Shown piece by piece: positions 12,201-24,200 of a DNA stretch of 64,000 bases. The notes beneath the pieces are model-generated. The model had not been told where the DNA came from, searched no databases, and was given only the letters and a program-made list of their open reading frames with translations. Location: positions 42,631,023-42,695,022 of the forward strand of contig NC_054878.1 in assembly GCF_018320785.1 (NCBI RefSeq). Direction: 5' to 3'. Position numbers and translations under genes: made by a program. This stretch comes from Cheilinus undulatus. Taxonomy: Eukaryota > Chordata > Actinopteri > Labriformes > Labridae. The number at the start of each line of letters is the position of its first letter. The first letter of the stretch is position 1.

Positions 12201-15200
12201 CAACCACACCGTCTACCCTCTACTACAATGCCAGAGATGGAGATGACGTCTCATTGTCTTGTCTAAATGTGATAAAAGATCAACAGAACTGTGACAGTGC
12301 TGCATGGATCTTCAATAGACACAGATCGGCAACAACAGTAGAGCTGGTCAGACTTGGACAGATTACTGAAAACTCTGGAGACAGCCTGAGTGTTAGAGAG
12401 GACTGTTCTCTGGTTATAAAGACGGTCAGAGTGGAGGATGCTGGTCTTTATTACTGTCGACAGTTCAAATCAGGCAGACTACTAGCTCCAGATGCTCCTG
12501 TTGATCTGTCTGTTATTTCCAGTGAGTATTTACATTCACATGTTTAAACTGTCTTTTAAACAATCAGCTAAATATCTGATCAGTTTCATTTTTACTGTGT
12601 TGAAGTTTGGTTTAAATCTTGTCTCCTCTCACTAATCCCCATCTTCACCAGTGACTGAGAATGTGGACAGAGATGAGGTGACAGTAACCTGCTCTGCATC
12701 ACCATATAACCAATGTATACACTCTCTGAGGTGGCTGTATGAGGGTAAAGATGTGAGAGAACATTATCAAGGTGTGAGGATATCAGAGAGTCACTGCTAC
12801 TTCACCTCTGTGATCTTCAAGACTTCTGAGCCAAAACCAAACTCTCTGGATTGTGAAGTTACTGCTGATAACAAAGTGGAGCTCTTTACCCTCAGACTTC
12901 AGCCCTCAGCTGAGAAACCAGGTCAGAATTATTACTGTTATTATGTTATTATGATTATTCTAATCACTGAGCAGTAAAAGGAAGTATGATGACTGAAACC
13001 TGAAACATTCTGTGTTATAAACATTCAGTCTTTTAGTATTCAAACTCCAAAGATGGTTTTAAATGATGTTTGTGGGGTCAGTGTATTTTCTGGCGGATCA
13101 ATTTCCTGATTGAAACCAGACTCAATAATTGGGAGAAACTCTTGTTATTCCAAGTTTTTGTTTTTGACCAGAGACCGATAAAATGGAAAAACCAGCCGTT
13201 TTTCTGTTTTTTTTTTATTTTGGTTGCTTAAACGGAAGAACACATAACATTGTTTTTTCATTCCGTCAGTTTGTTTTCTTTATTTAATGAAATACTTGAG
13301 GAAAAGGAAGTCATGTGACCACTGGGAAGGTGAGCATTTCAAGCCTCCATGTCAAAACAAGAGCCATCCATTGCATTCTACAGTAATATAACAGGCCAAA
13401 ATGTACAATGCACGATAAATAATGTAATTTGTAAATGTACTGGTGATTTAATGGACTGCATTGTTATTACCTTTATTATCTTTTATTCTCATTTCATATA
13501 TATACAGTATAGATATATAATACTATTGTCATACATCATGTTTTACAGGAGGAGCTAAGAAATAGGCCGGTAACACTTAGAAGGGCAGAACAACGAAGGA
13601 GGAAAAGGAAGCAGAAAGAGTGGGCTAGGACAGCATTTTATAAGGATCCTTTTAAGTTTACTAAAGGATTGTTCATTCAGGAAACGGGAGGGCAGCTTAG
13701 AGCATCAAACCAGGAGGTAGAGGAGTATTTAAAAAGAAGGCATTCAGCTACAGGACAGAATAGGGAGTTGGGACTCCCCCCTGACATGCCACCACTAGGG
13801 GAGATAGAGTTTAGTATGGATGTTAAACCACCAAGGTGGAAGGAAGTGGAGGATGTAGTAAGGTGTGCAAAAGTATCTTAGGCCCCAGGGCCAAACGGAG
13901 TCCCCTGCAGGGTTTATAAAAACACGCCCGATATCCTTAGGTTTCTGTGGCGGTTATTAAGGTTAGTCTGGAAGAAACAGTTTATCCCAAAAGCCTGGTG
14001 TAGAGCAGTGTGGATCCTGATTCCTAAGGAGAAGAAATCCTCTGATCTGAACCAGTTTCGTACCATCTCACTCCTGAATGTGGAGGGGAAGATTTTCTTC
14101 AGTGTAATGGCAAAGAGGTTATCCAGTTATTTAGAAGTAAATGGACTAATAGACACAACAGTGCAGAAAGCAGGGATCCCAGGTTTTGCAGGGTGCATAG
14201 AGCACACCAGTATGATCTGGCATCAGATCCAGGCAGTGAAAGCAGAGAATAGAGAGTTACACGTAGTGTTTTTAGATGTAGCAAATGTGTTTGGGTCAGT
14301 ACCTCATAGTCTTATCTGGAGGGCATTTGATTTCTCTAGAGTACCAGAGATAGTGGTAAACTTAGAGAAGATGTATTTCAGAGATGTTAGGGTGTGTATT
14401 AGTACTGCAAACTTTATGACTAGAGACTTTATGGCAGAGACTAGAGTTGGGTATCATGGCAGGTTGCACGATTGGGATATGCTTCCCACCAATCAGGGCT
14501 TACATGGATGACATGACGCTGGTCACCACGACAGTGCCATGCATGAGAAGGCTACTGGAGAGAGGCTAAAGAAGAATCTCAAGTGGGCTAGCATGAAGAA
14601 CAAGCCTAGTAAGTCCAGGAGCATCTCAGTACCCAGAGGGAAGATTGTTGACAGGAAGTTTTTTGTAGATGAGGAAGAATTACCGTCCATCAGGGAGAAG
14701 TCAGTAAAAAGCTTAGGGAGATGGTGTAATGAAGACCTTAATGACAGTGAACAGGTGGAGCAGTTTAGAAAAGATGTAGTGGAGGGATTAGGGAGGATTG
14801 ATAAATCAGGGCTCCCAGGACGGTTGAAGTTATGGTGTTTGCAGTTTGGGCTATTTCCTAGACTGATGTGGCCCATGTCAGTTTATGAGATCCCAGTATC
14901 GAAGGTAGAGAAGCTGGAAAGAGTAATTAACTCATATGTAAGGAAGTGGTTGGGCGTTCCTCGGTGCCTTAGCAGTGTGGCACCGTATGGCAAAGGGATA
15001 CTCCAACTCCCATCACTAGCTTAACAGAAGAGTTCAAGTGCTCAAAGGTTAGAACAGAGTTGCTGTTAACAGGAAGTAAAGATAGAATAGTTAGCAATGT
15101 AGTTCCAAATCCAACCAGGAAGGAAATGGAACCCAAGACAGGCAGTAGAGGAGGCAGAGGCTGCTCTTAGGCATGCTGAGATTGTAGGCAATGTCCAGAT

Positions 15201-18200
15201 AGGTCAGGGAGGCCTGGGGCTTGGCTCAGGTAGGCATGGAACAAAGCAGGTCCTAAAGATAGAAGGAGACTGGTAGTGGAACAGGTACGTAGACAGGAGG
15301 AAGTAGTAAGGTGTACTCAGGCTGTGGTTCAGGCTAAACAGGGACAGTGGATGAACTGGGAGAGTGTAGAGAAGAGGAAGCTGAGTTGGAGAGACCTATG
15401 GAGTATGGAAGATAGGCGGATCAAATTCCTGCTAGGGTCTACCTATGACGTCCTACCATCACCCCAGAACCTGAAGTGCTGGGCTGGCAGTGACCCATCA
15501 TGCCCTTTGTGCTCTGAGACAGCAACCTTGAGGCACATTTTGACAGGATGTAAGATCAGTCTGTCACAAGGTAGATATACATGGAGGCATGACAGGGTTT
15601 TGAAAAGTCTAGCAGCAGGAATTGAAAACAGAAGGTGACAGGTGAATGCAGGAAATAATTAGGGAACAGGGACGGTTCAGTTTGTACGAGAAGGAGAGAA
15701 GGTTACAGGAGGCAGGTTTTAGGTAGGCACCAGTCAGGCCAGTTAAAGGATGCGAAGGACTGGGAGATGCAGGTAGATTTAGGAGGGAAACTTGTTGTTC
15801 CACAGGAGATAGGTTGCACCAATCGTCGGCCTGACATAGTGCTGTGGTCTGCCAGTCAGCGTGTAGTTTATTTTGTAGAGCTGACGGTTCTGTGGGAGGA
15901 TTCTGTGGAGGAAGCCTATGAAAGGAAGAAGCTGAGATATGCAGATTTAGGAGCAGAAGCTGAACAGCGAGGATAGAAAGTTAGGACTCGTCCAGTAGAA
16001 GTGGGATGTAGAGGGTTTGTAGCAAGGTCAGCTGTTTCAATACTTAGAGAGCTGAAAGTGCAGGAACAGAATTTGTGAAAGACAGTTAAGGAGATCTCAG
16101 ATGAAGCAGCTCAGGCCAGTCAGTGGATCTGGATGATGAGGAGTAATGCCAGCTGGGGCAAAAATGAAGGTTGATGAAACTGGTATACGTTAGTTTAGTT
16201 TAATCCTCTCTTCTCTCCCTTCACTCATGAAAATAAAGGAGTTGGGGGAGGGTGGTTGAGCGCAACACCACGCCATGCCGGGGTGTGTGTTAGCCCACGA
16301 CAGGGTACAGCTCTGCCTCCCCACCCTCTTGTTACGCTTGCTCTCTCTCTCTGTCTCTCCCTAATCTGCCTCATTTTCCCCTCTTTGTTTACTCTTAGTT
16401 ATGGGTAATATTTGTACTATAATTGACACTTGACAACCCAAGTGTGGGTTTCTTACCACCCATCAGTCTATACGGTTGACTTGTGGAGGCAAATAGTGAT
16501 GGATTAGGGATTTCTTCACTGGGCGCTGATCTTCTTTATAGGGCACAAGTATCTTGTGTTTTATTCAGAACACTGTTAAACACAGTGGATGGCACTTATT
16601 TGACATGAAGGCTTTTATTTTGAAATGCTCACCTTCGTCAATGGTCACATGATTTCCATTTCCTCAAGTATTTCATAAAGTAAAAAACTAAATAATGGAA
16701 TTGAAAAAACAAAAATTAGACCCTCTTTAAAAAATGTAACTTGTTTTTCCTTTTATTCGCCCAAAACGAAGAAAACAGGAAAACGGCTTGTTTTTCCATT
16801 TTTGGTCATATATGAAAAAAACGTAATAACGAGAGTTACTCACAATTTTTGAGTCTGGTTTCAATCAGGAAATGGATCAGCCAGAAAATACTCTGACCAT
16901 GTGGACTGAACAGTTTGATTAGTTGTGTTCATTTGCTCAGGTGAGGACACAAAAAATAACCCCGAGGAAACAACAACACCAGCAACAACATCACAAACAA
17001 CAACACAAGCAGCAAAAACAAAAACAGCAGCAACAATGACACCAACAGGACCGACTGAAAAGACCATAGCAGCAGGATCAGATACAACTGCAGTTGGTGA
17101 GTTGTCAAAACATAAAGGTAAAGAAGACACAACTGTTTTTGTACCAAAGAGATGCATGTAAACAGACTTTTGAAAAGACAGATGTGCAGACTGTCTCACT
17201 CCCTGCAGTTTTAAAGCTGCTGCAGATCATATTTAGGTCCCAATTCAGGGGCTGCATTTATGGAGGGCACATTTGACGGCAATTATCCCATTTAGAAGCC
17301 CCCTTCAAATCCATCCTTCTTTCTTTGAACACCAAATGGTGTCGCCTCTGTGGCCTGACATATCACAAGATTCTTTGAGAGTCTATTCCAATTAGCTGGG
17401 GCAGGATTCTGGGCTGATCCAACAACAACTCTACCATGTTAAGTTATATCCAGTATTAAAGTTCTGTATATTATAGGGCATGTATGAAATGGGGATCTGC
17501 TACGTTGTTGCTTTGTTCGTGCAGTATTTTACTGTGGTAGTTGTTGAGTTTAAATTGAACACTGCTGTATGTGGCGTATTCCTTTGATAAGGCACTCTGA
17601 GAACAGCCTGTCCTTTCATCAGTGGCCTTCTGTGGCTTACCCTCCTTGTGGAGGGTGTCAGTGATTGTCTTCTGGACAGCTATGAAGTCAGCAGTCTTCT
17701 CCATGATTGTGGTTGTGTGAACTGAACCAGAGCCAGAGAATAAAGGCTCAGGAAACCTTTGCAGGTGTTGGGAGTTAATAAACTGATTAGAGGACTGAAA
17801 TAACTGACAAGTAATTGGACTTTTCTACAATATTCTCATATTTGATTCACAGTTTTTCATTTGTATGAGCTGTAAGCCATAAATACCAAGATTTTTAAGA
17901 AAGTTTAAAATATTTCTCTTCGTGTGTGATAAATCAGGAAAATATTTAAGTTTGAATTGAATAAAAAGAAAAAAAATCAAGAAATTCTATTTTTTTGATG
18001 CATCTGTTTTTAAACCCACTTGAGGATGAAAGGTGAAGGCCGGAGTAAGCAATCTTTTGGAAATAAGGCTGATGAATGTTCTTAATACACAACCATTTAG
18101 CCTCCAAATTGAGACTAACAAATGCATGTTTACTAATTTTCTAAATACAAACTCCTCCCTTTTTTGACCCGATATTAAGACAGAATAAAATTTTGCCGTG

Positions 18201-21200
18201 TAAATCCTTTAAACTTTCTCTTTCCAGGTTGGGAGTGGTTGTACATCATTTTGCCTGTGTTGGTTGTAATTGTGCTTGTGGTAACTGCTGTGATAGTCAT
18301 CAGAAGGAAGAGAACCAAAGGTGAGAACACATAGAATCTCTACAGCAAGAATGTTAAACAGTGATATTTCCTTGAAGAAATAAACAACTTCTTCTTTTTT
18401 TGTCTTTTTCAGAGAACAACCCACAGAGGAATGGCGATGCTGTGAGTGCAAAAGCAGTTTCATTACATTGTGCTTCTTTATGCTGAGGTCAGACTACACT
18501 AAGATTGCAAAGCAGATGGACTGACCAGATTCCATGTCTGTCATCAGGCAAATCCATCTAGCAAAGCTCCAATCTGAAACAAGTGTGCCAGGCTTGAGAA
18601 CCAATCAGCATCATTTGAGGAGAATGAGCCAGTAGCTACTGGAGGGGTTTAGTTGTGCTGGAAGCTGATAGCAATGGCTGCCACCAGTGTAGCTATTAGC
18701 TTGGATGTCACTATAACATAGTGGCAGTTTTACCAGAACTGGACCACATTTCTTGAAACAGAGCAAAGACCAGCCCTGAAAGCTTTTGTTTGTTTTGTTT
18801 TGCTTTGAGTTTGGATAGTTAGCAAGACTGGGGTTTAGTTGTACTGTAAGCCAGGATATGTGGTTATTCTTAAAGCTATTAGCTTATATGTAGCTTTAGC
18901 AACAGTTTTTTATCAGATCTGGACAGTTTTTCTTTATTGAAAGAGGAGAAAAGAACTTCATAGAAAACCTGACTTGGTGGAGATGTTTTTGCTCTTCTCC
19001 TGCCTGACCTTCTTCATCTTAGACGCTTTATATCTCAGAATAGAAATGCTGAAACTTTCAAAAGAAAATCCTATAAAATTGAGGGTTAGGATACCAAAAG
19101 TTAAAATTCATAAACCTTATTACAAAACTTTTTAAATGGCCAAGTAAACAAGAAAAAGGTCATCCTTCATTAAAATATTCTAATGCAGCCAGTGTAGCTA
19201 TGTAGCTCTGTAAGATGCCTGAGCTATGTAGTAACCTCCTCCACATAGCTAACTGAGTTACAGTGCTACGTTAGCTACATAGCTCACAGAGCTACAGACC
19301 TAACAGAGCAAAAGCTAAACAAAGCAGCTACAAAAGCTATGTAGCTAAATTATCTGCATAGCTAAGTTAGCTATATTTGCTAAAGCTCTTGTTCCTAAAG
19401 CCAACATGGCTATAGATAATAGAGCTACATAGCCAATATAGCTCAAGCTAAGTGCACAAAGCAGCTATGTAAGCTACCTAAGTACATTATGTACATAGCT
19501 TAGTAAGCTTTAGTTGTGTTTTCTAAAGCTCATTGCTCAGGCTAATTAAGCTATAGTTATTGAAGCCGCATAGCTAAAGCTAAGCTCACAAAGAAACTAC
19601 GTAAGCTATGTCGGTACATTATCTTCATAGCTAAGTTAGCTGTAGTCACAAAGCTTAAGCTAACTCACAAATTATAAAGCTCACACTGCCAAAGCTTACT
19701 TAGCTACAAATAATAGTGCTACAAAGCTAACATAGCTAAAACTAAGCTCACTAAGCAGCTATGTTAGCTTCATAGGTACATTATCTAAATAGCTAAGTTC
19801 GCATTTGCTACATTTTCTAAAGCTCATGTTGCTAAGGTTAACTTACTTATATCTAATAGAGCTACATATCTAAGTAGCTAAAGCTAAGCTCACAAAGCAG
19901 CTATGTTTGCTACATTGGTACATTATCTATGCTTAGTTTCCTTTAACTCTGTTAACTAAAGCTCACTTTGCTAAAACTACTTTAGCTGCATTGGCTTATG
20001 TTGTAAAGTTGATTAAGTATGTAGCGTAGCTATGTTAGCTTTAGCTAAAGCTAACAGAGCTAAAGTGAGCCACCCCTGTGTAACTACTTTTAAAACAGGT
20101 CCATACATATTTTAGTCCCTGGTTAGACTTCTTAACTTTTACTCTATGTTAGTAATGACGCGTTTCTCAGTCATTGTAGTGCATACACTTTGGCTATTTA
20201 ATGAATGTAACTGCCAGATTTTATTTATGAATAAAGTTAGATGTTAAAAAAATCAAAAGTTGAAACTGCGCTGTACTGGCAAACTTACGGCATTTCCTTT
20301 CTGAGAAATGTGGCATCTTAGATGGTCAGTCTAACAGAGCGCCTGTTAGAAATGTCTGCAGTCAGACCCCTCTTGTTTTATCCACCATCAACCCAAACCA
20401 CTGCTAAACTATGACAGCGCCTACCTGCTGGGCTTATTGGGGAATTTTACTTCCAGAACCAGAGTGGCTTAAAAAATTGGGGGAGCGATATTGAGCTCTA
20501 TAGCTCAATAAGATGTTGACCAATGACAGCACAGAGCTCTGTACACACATAATCACAAGGCTAAAATAACTGAGCTGAAGTTGGTGCTGGGAGATGGAAC
20601 TATGAGGCTGTTCTTGATCACTTTCCTGCAGCACCATAATACAGTATGAACTAACAGACATGGCCAACAGATACCATGACATCATGGAATCATTATAAGT
20701 GTCTCAGGGTGTAATAATAACCAAATTTTGTTAGGGGGCTGTTACTGTAAAAACACCTTGCGTGTGTTTCAGAGTGTGAGGACGAGAAAATGAGGGAAAT
20801 GATTAACTCAGCGGCATCTGAGAAGTGGTTATCTGTGGGTTTAAAAATAGAAGATTGACATCGAACAACCACTAAAAGCTATTTCACAACTTCTTGAGAG
20901 CTTCTTGTTAAGAGGAACTAGATTTCAAATGATGGAGAGAATGAATCAGTTTGAAGCCAAACGTGTCACGATCCTCGTCTGTTAAGTTTATTTTTCACCT
21001 TTTTCGCACTTTCATGTCTGTTTCATTTTTTGCTGGTTCTAATTTCTCTTTTCTATTTTTAGATCAATCACGCTTCATGCACCGCGCCCCCGCCTTTTCC
21101 TCTCCGACTCTCCTTACCTCTTGTGTCACTCACCTCGTCCCCTCCCTCTCCTGTTCTCCGTCCTGCACGCTGCTCCTCACACCGGTCCTGCATCACTAAT

Positions 21201-24200
21201 TAGTCATAGTATAATACTCACCTGCTCACCCACCTCCTTTGTTAGTCCGTTGACCTTTCTTGTCACGTACCAGCTCTCTAGTTTACTCACGTCTTTGTTT
21301 TCATCTCGATCTCGACCACGCCAGCCCGTTTTGACTCCGCTCCTGTCTGCTGCTTATTTTGTACCTTTGCCTGTGAGTTTTGGAACTTCTGGTTTTTGAC
21401 TTTGGACTGTATTAAAGAATCTGATTTTTGCCTCACGTCAACCTGTCTGAGAGTCTGCATTTTTGAGTCCTGCAATTCTGTGTTCTGGTCCATGGTTCTG
21501 ACAGAACGGACTAACCAGAACACAGAATGGACTCAGCAGATTCTGATCCTGTCCGTCACGCTCTGAAGGTCCAGGGCCAGAGAATCGCGCAGCAGGAGGA
21601 ACAGATCTCCTCCGTGCACACCTACGTGAAGGAGATGACCGCGCGCCAGGAGGCGCTGATCCACGACCTGAGCGCGCAGCTGAACTCCCTGACTCAGCTG
21701 CTTCACAGAAACATCACACCTGCCACTGATTCTGCCGCCACTTCTGCCACGCTACCTGCTCCGGTCGTCGAGGTCTCGCCGGCTCCACCTGTCGCTCCCT
21801 CAGCGCTGCAACTCTCCCGGCCGGAGAAGTTCTCAGGAGATTCCGGTGATGTTAGACCCTTCCTGACCCAGTGTGAACTCCATTTCGAGCTTCAGGCCTC
21901 TGCCTTCCCCTCGGACCGAGCCAAGGTAGCTTACATCCTGTCCCATCTCTCCGGACGCGCCGCAGCTTGGGCCACTGCCGAATGGACGCGCAGATCGGCA
22001 ATCTGCTCGTCCCTGGCCGCCTTCACACATGCGCTCCAGCAGGTGTTCCAACAGACCTCCCCAGGGCGAGAAGCTTCACACGCTCTCCTCAGGCTGAAGC
22101 AGGGGAGGCGCGCGCGGCGACTTCGCCATCGAGTTTCGCAGACGCTGGCAGCAGAGAGCGACTGGAACCCTGCTGCCCTTACTGATGCCTTTTTCCAGGG
22201 GCTCTCGAGCCCATCAAGAATGCCATGATCTCCATCGACCTTCCTGCAGAGCTAGATCCACTCATCGCCTCGCCATCAAGATTGATCGCCGCCTGTCAGA
22301 AAGGGAGAGAGAGAGACGCCTCTCCCACCGAGTGTCTCCTCCGCGAGTTGGAGGAGAGACTCCGCTGACCTCCCTACCCCGAGTCGCCCACCTCCTCTGC
22401 CCTGCTGCCTCCGGGTCCCACCGCCGAGGAGCCCATGCAGTTGGGTCACACACTTTCCATGGAGGAGAGGCTCCGTCGACAGAGGGATGGGAGATGTTTT
22501 TACTGCGGCCAATTAGGTCATGCCGTGAGTAAGTGCCATGTTAAGGCCGCCTTACACCCCCAGAGACAACAACTGCCGGTGAGTGAAATCATCACTGTGA
22601 ACACTATTAATCATGTCCAGCCCCAAGTACAATTAATTTCTAATCATGACTGTATCTCGGTGCCCGCTCTAATTGATTCTGGGGCAGAAGCTAACCTGAT
22701 TCATTCTCGTCTCATCAGGATCCTAGCGTTGAAACTGTTTAAACTTCCCCGTCCCTTGGAGGTGAAAGCCGTTGATGGTTCCCAGCTGGGCAAGATAACG
22801 CACCGCACACAGACAGTTCAAGTAAAATTCCCGGACTCACACACGGAAAGAATCAGTTTCCATGTTTTTCGAGGCATGTCACATGACGTGATCCTAGGCC
22901 ATCCCTGGTTAGCGCTACACAACCCCCAATTAGACTGGGTTACAGGGCAGATCCGGGGATGGGGGGAGAAGTGTAAAGATGCCTGTTTTTTCAAGAGGAC
23001 AGTCATTGAACCAGTTAGCCAAGACCCCGATCTCGTTAACGTTCCCCCCTGTTACCATGATTTAGCTGAGGTTTTCAGTAAAAGCAGGGCAACCTCTCTC
23101 CCTCCTCACCGTGAATATGACTGTGCCATTGACCTGGTGCCGGGCTCTTCCCCTCCTCGGGGAAGACTCTATTCCCTTACAGCACCTGAACGCACCGCCA
23201 TGGAAGACTACATCAGGGACTCCCTCGCCGCAGGAATCATTAGGCCCTCCACCTCTCCAGCGGGGGCGGGCTTTTTCTTTGTGGACAAGAAGGACAAGAC
23301 CCTTCGTCCCTGTATTGATTATAGAGGTTTGAACAATATCACGATAAAGAACCGGTACCCTCTCCCACTCATTTCCACAGCGTTTGAGCTCTTAGATGGC
23401 GCCAAGGTTTTTACCAAATTAGACCTCCGTAATGCTTACCACCTAATCAGAATCAGAGAAGGAGATGAGTGGAAGACTGCATTCAATACCCCCACTGGTC
23501 ACTATGAATATCTTGTCATGCCCTTTGGCTTAACCAATGCCCCCGCAGTGTTCCAGAACCTAGTCAATGATGTATTGAGAGAATACCTTAACATCTTTGT
23601 CTTTGTTTACCTTGATGACATCCTGATCTTTTCTCCCAATGAAGAATCTCACAGGCAGCATGTCCGTCTGGTCCTCCAGAGGCTGCTGCAAAATCAGCTG
23701 TTTGTCAAAGCTGAAAAGTGTGAGTTTCACAAACCCACCGTGTCCTTCCTGGGGTTTGTGTTCGCTGAGGGAGAGGTAAGGATGGATCCTGACAAAATCA
23801 CAGCTGTAACCAATTGGCCGACTCCCAAGTCCCGTAAGGACGTCCAGAGGTTCCTAGGTTTTGCTAATTTTTACCGCAAATTTATCCGTAATTACAGTGC
23901 CGTTGCCTCACCCCTGCATGCCCTCACTTCTCCTCACAGGCCATTCGCTTTGGAGCCCGGAGTGTCAGTCTGCGCCGGGTCTTAAAAGAGCGCTTCACGT
24001 CAGCCCCTGTCCTCACTCTTCCAGACTCAGATCAGCAGTTTATTCTTGAAGTAGATGCCTCTGATGTCGGAGTTGGAGCCATATTATCCCAGATAAGTTC
24101 AATTGATGGTAAATTGCATCCTTGTGCCTTCCTATCTAAGAAATTGTCTCAAGCAGAACGTAATTATGACGTAGGAGACAGGGAGCTACTGGCAGTTAAA

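Noticed and set aside
19197-20063. AGCT array as a CRISPR or a phased satellite
   Set aside because: Units are degenerate with no uniform repeats or spacers; eukaryotic context.
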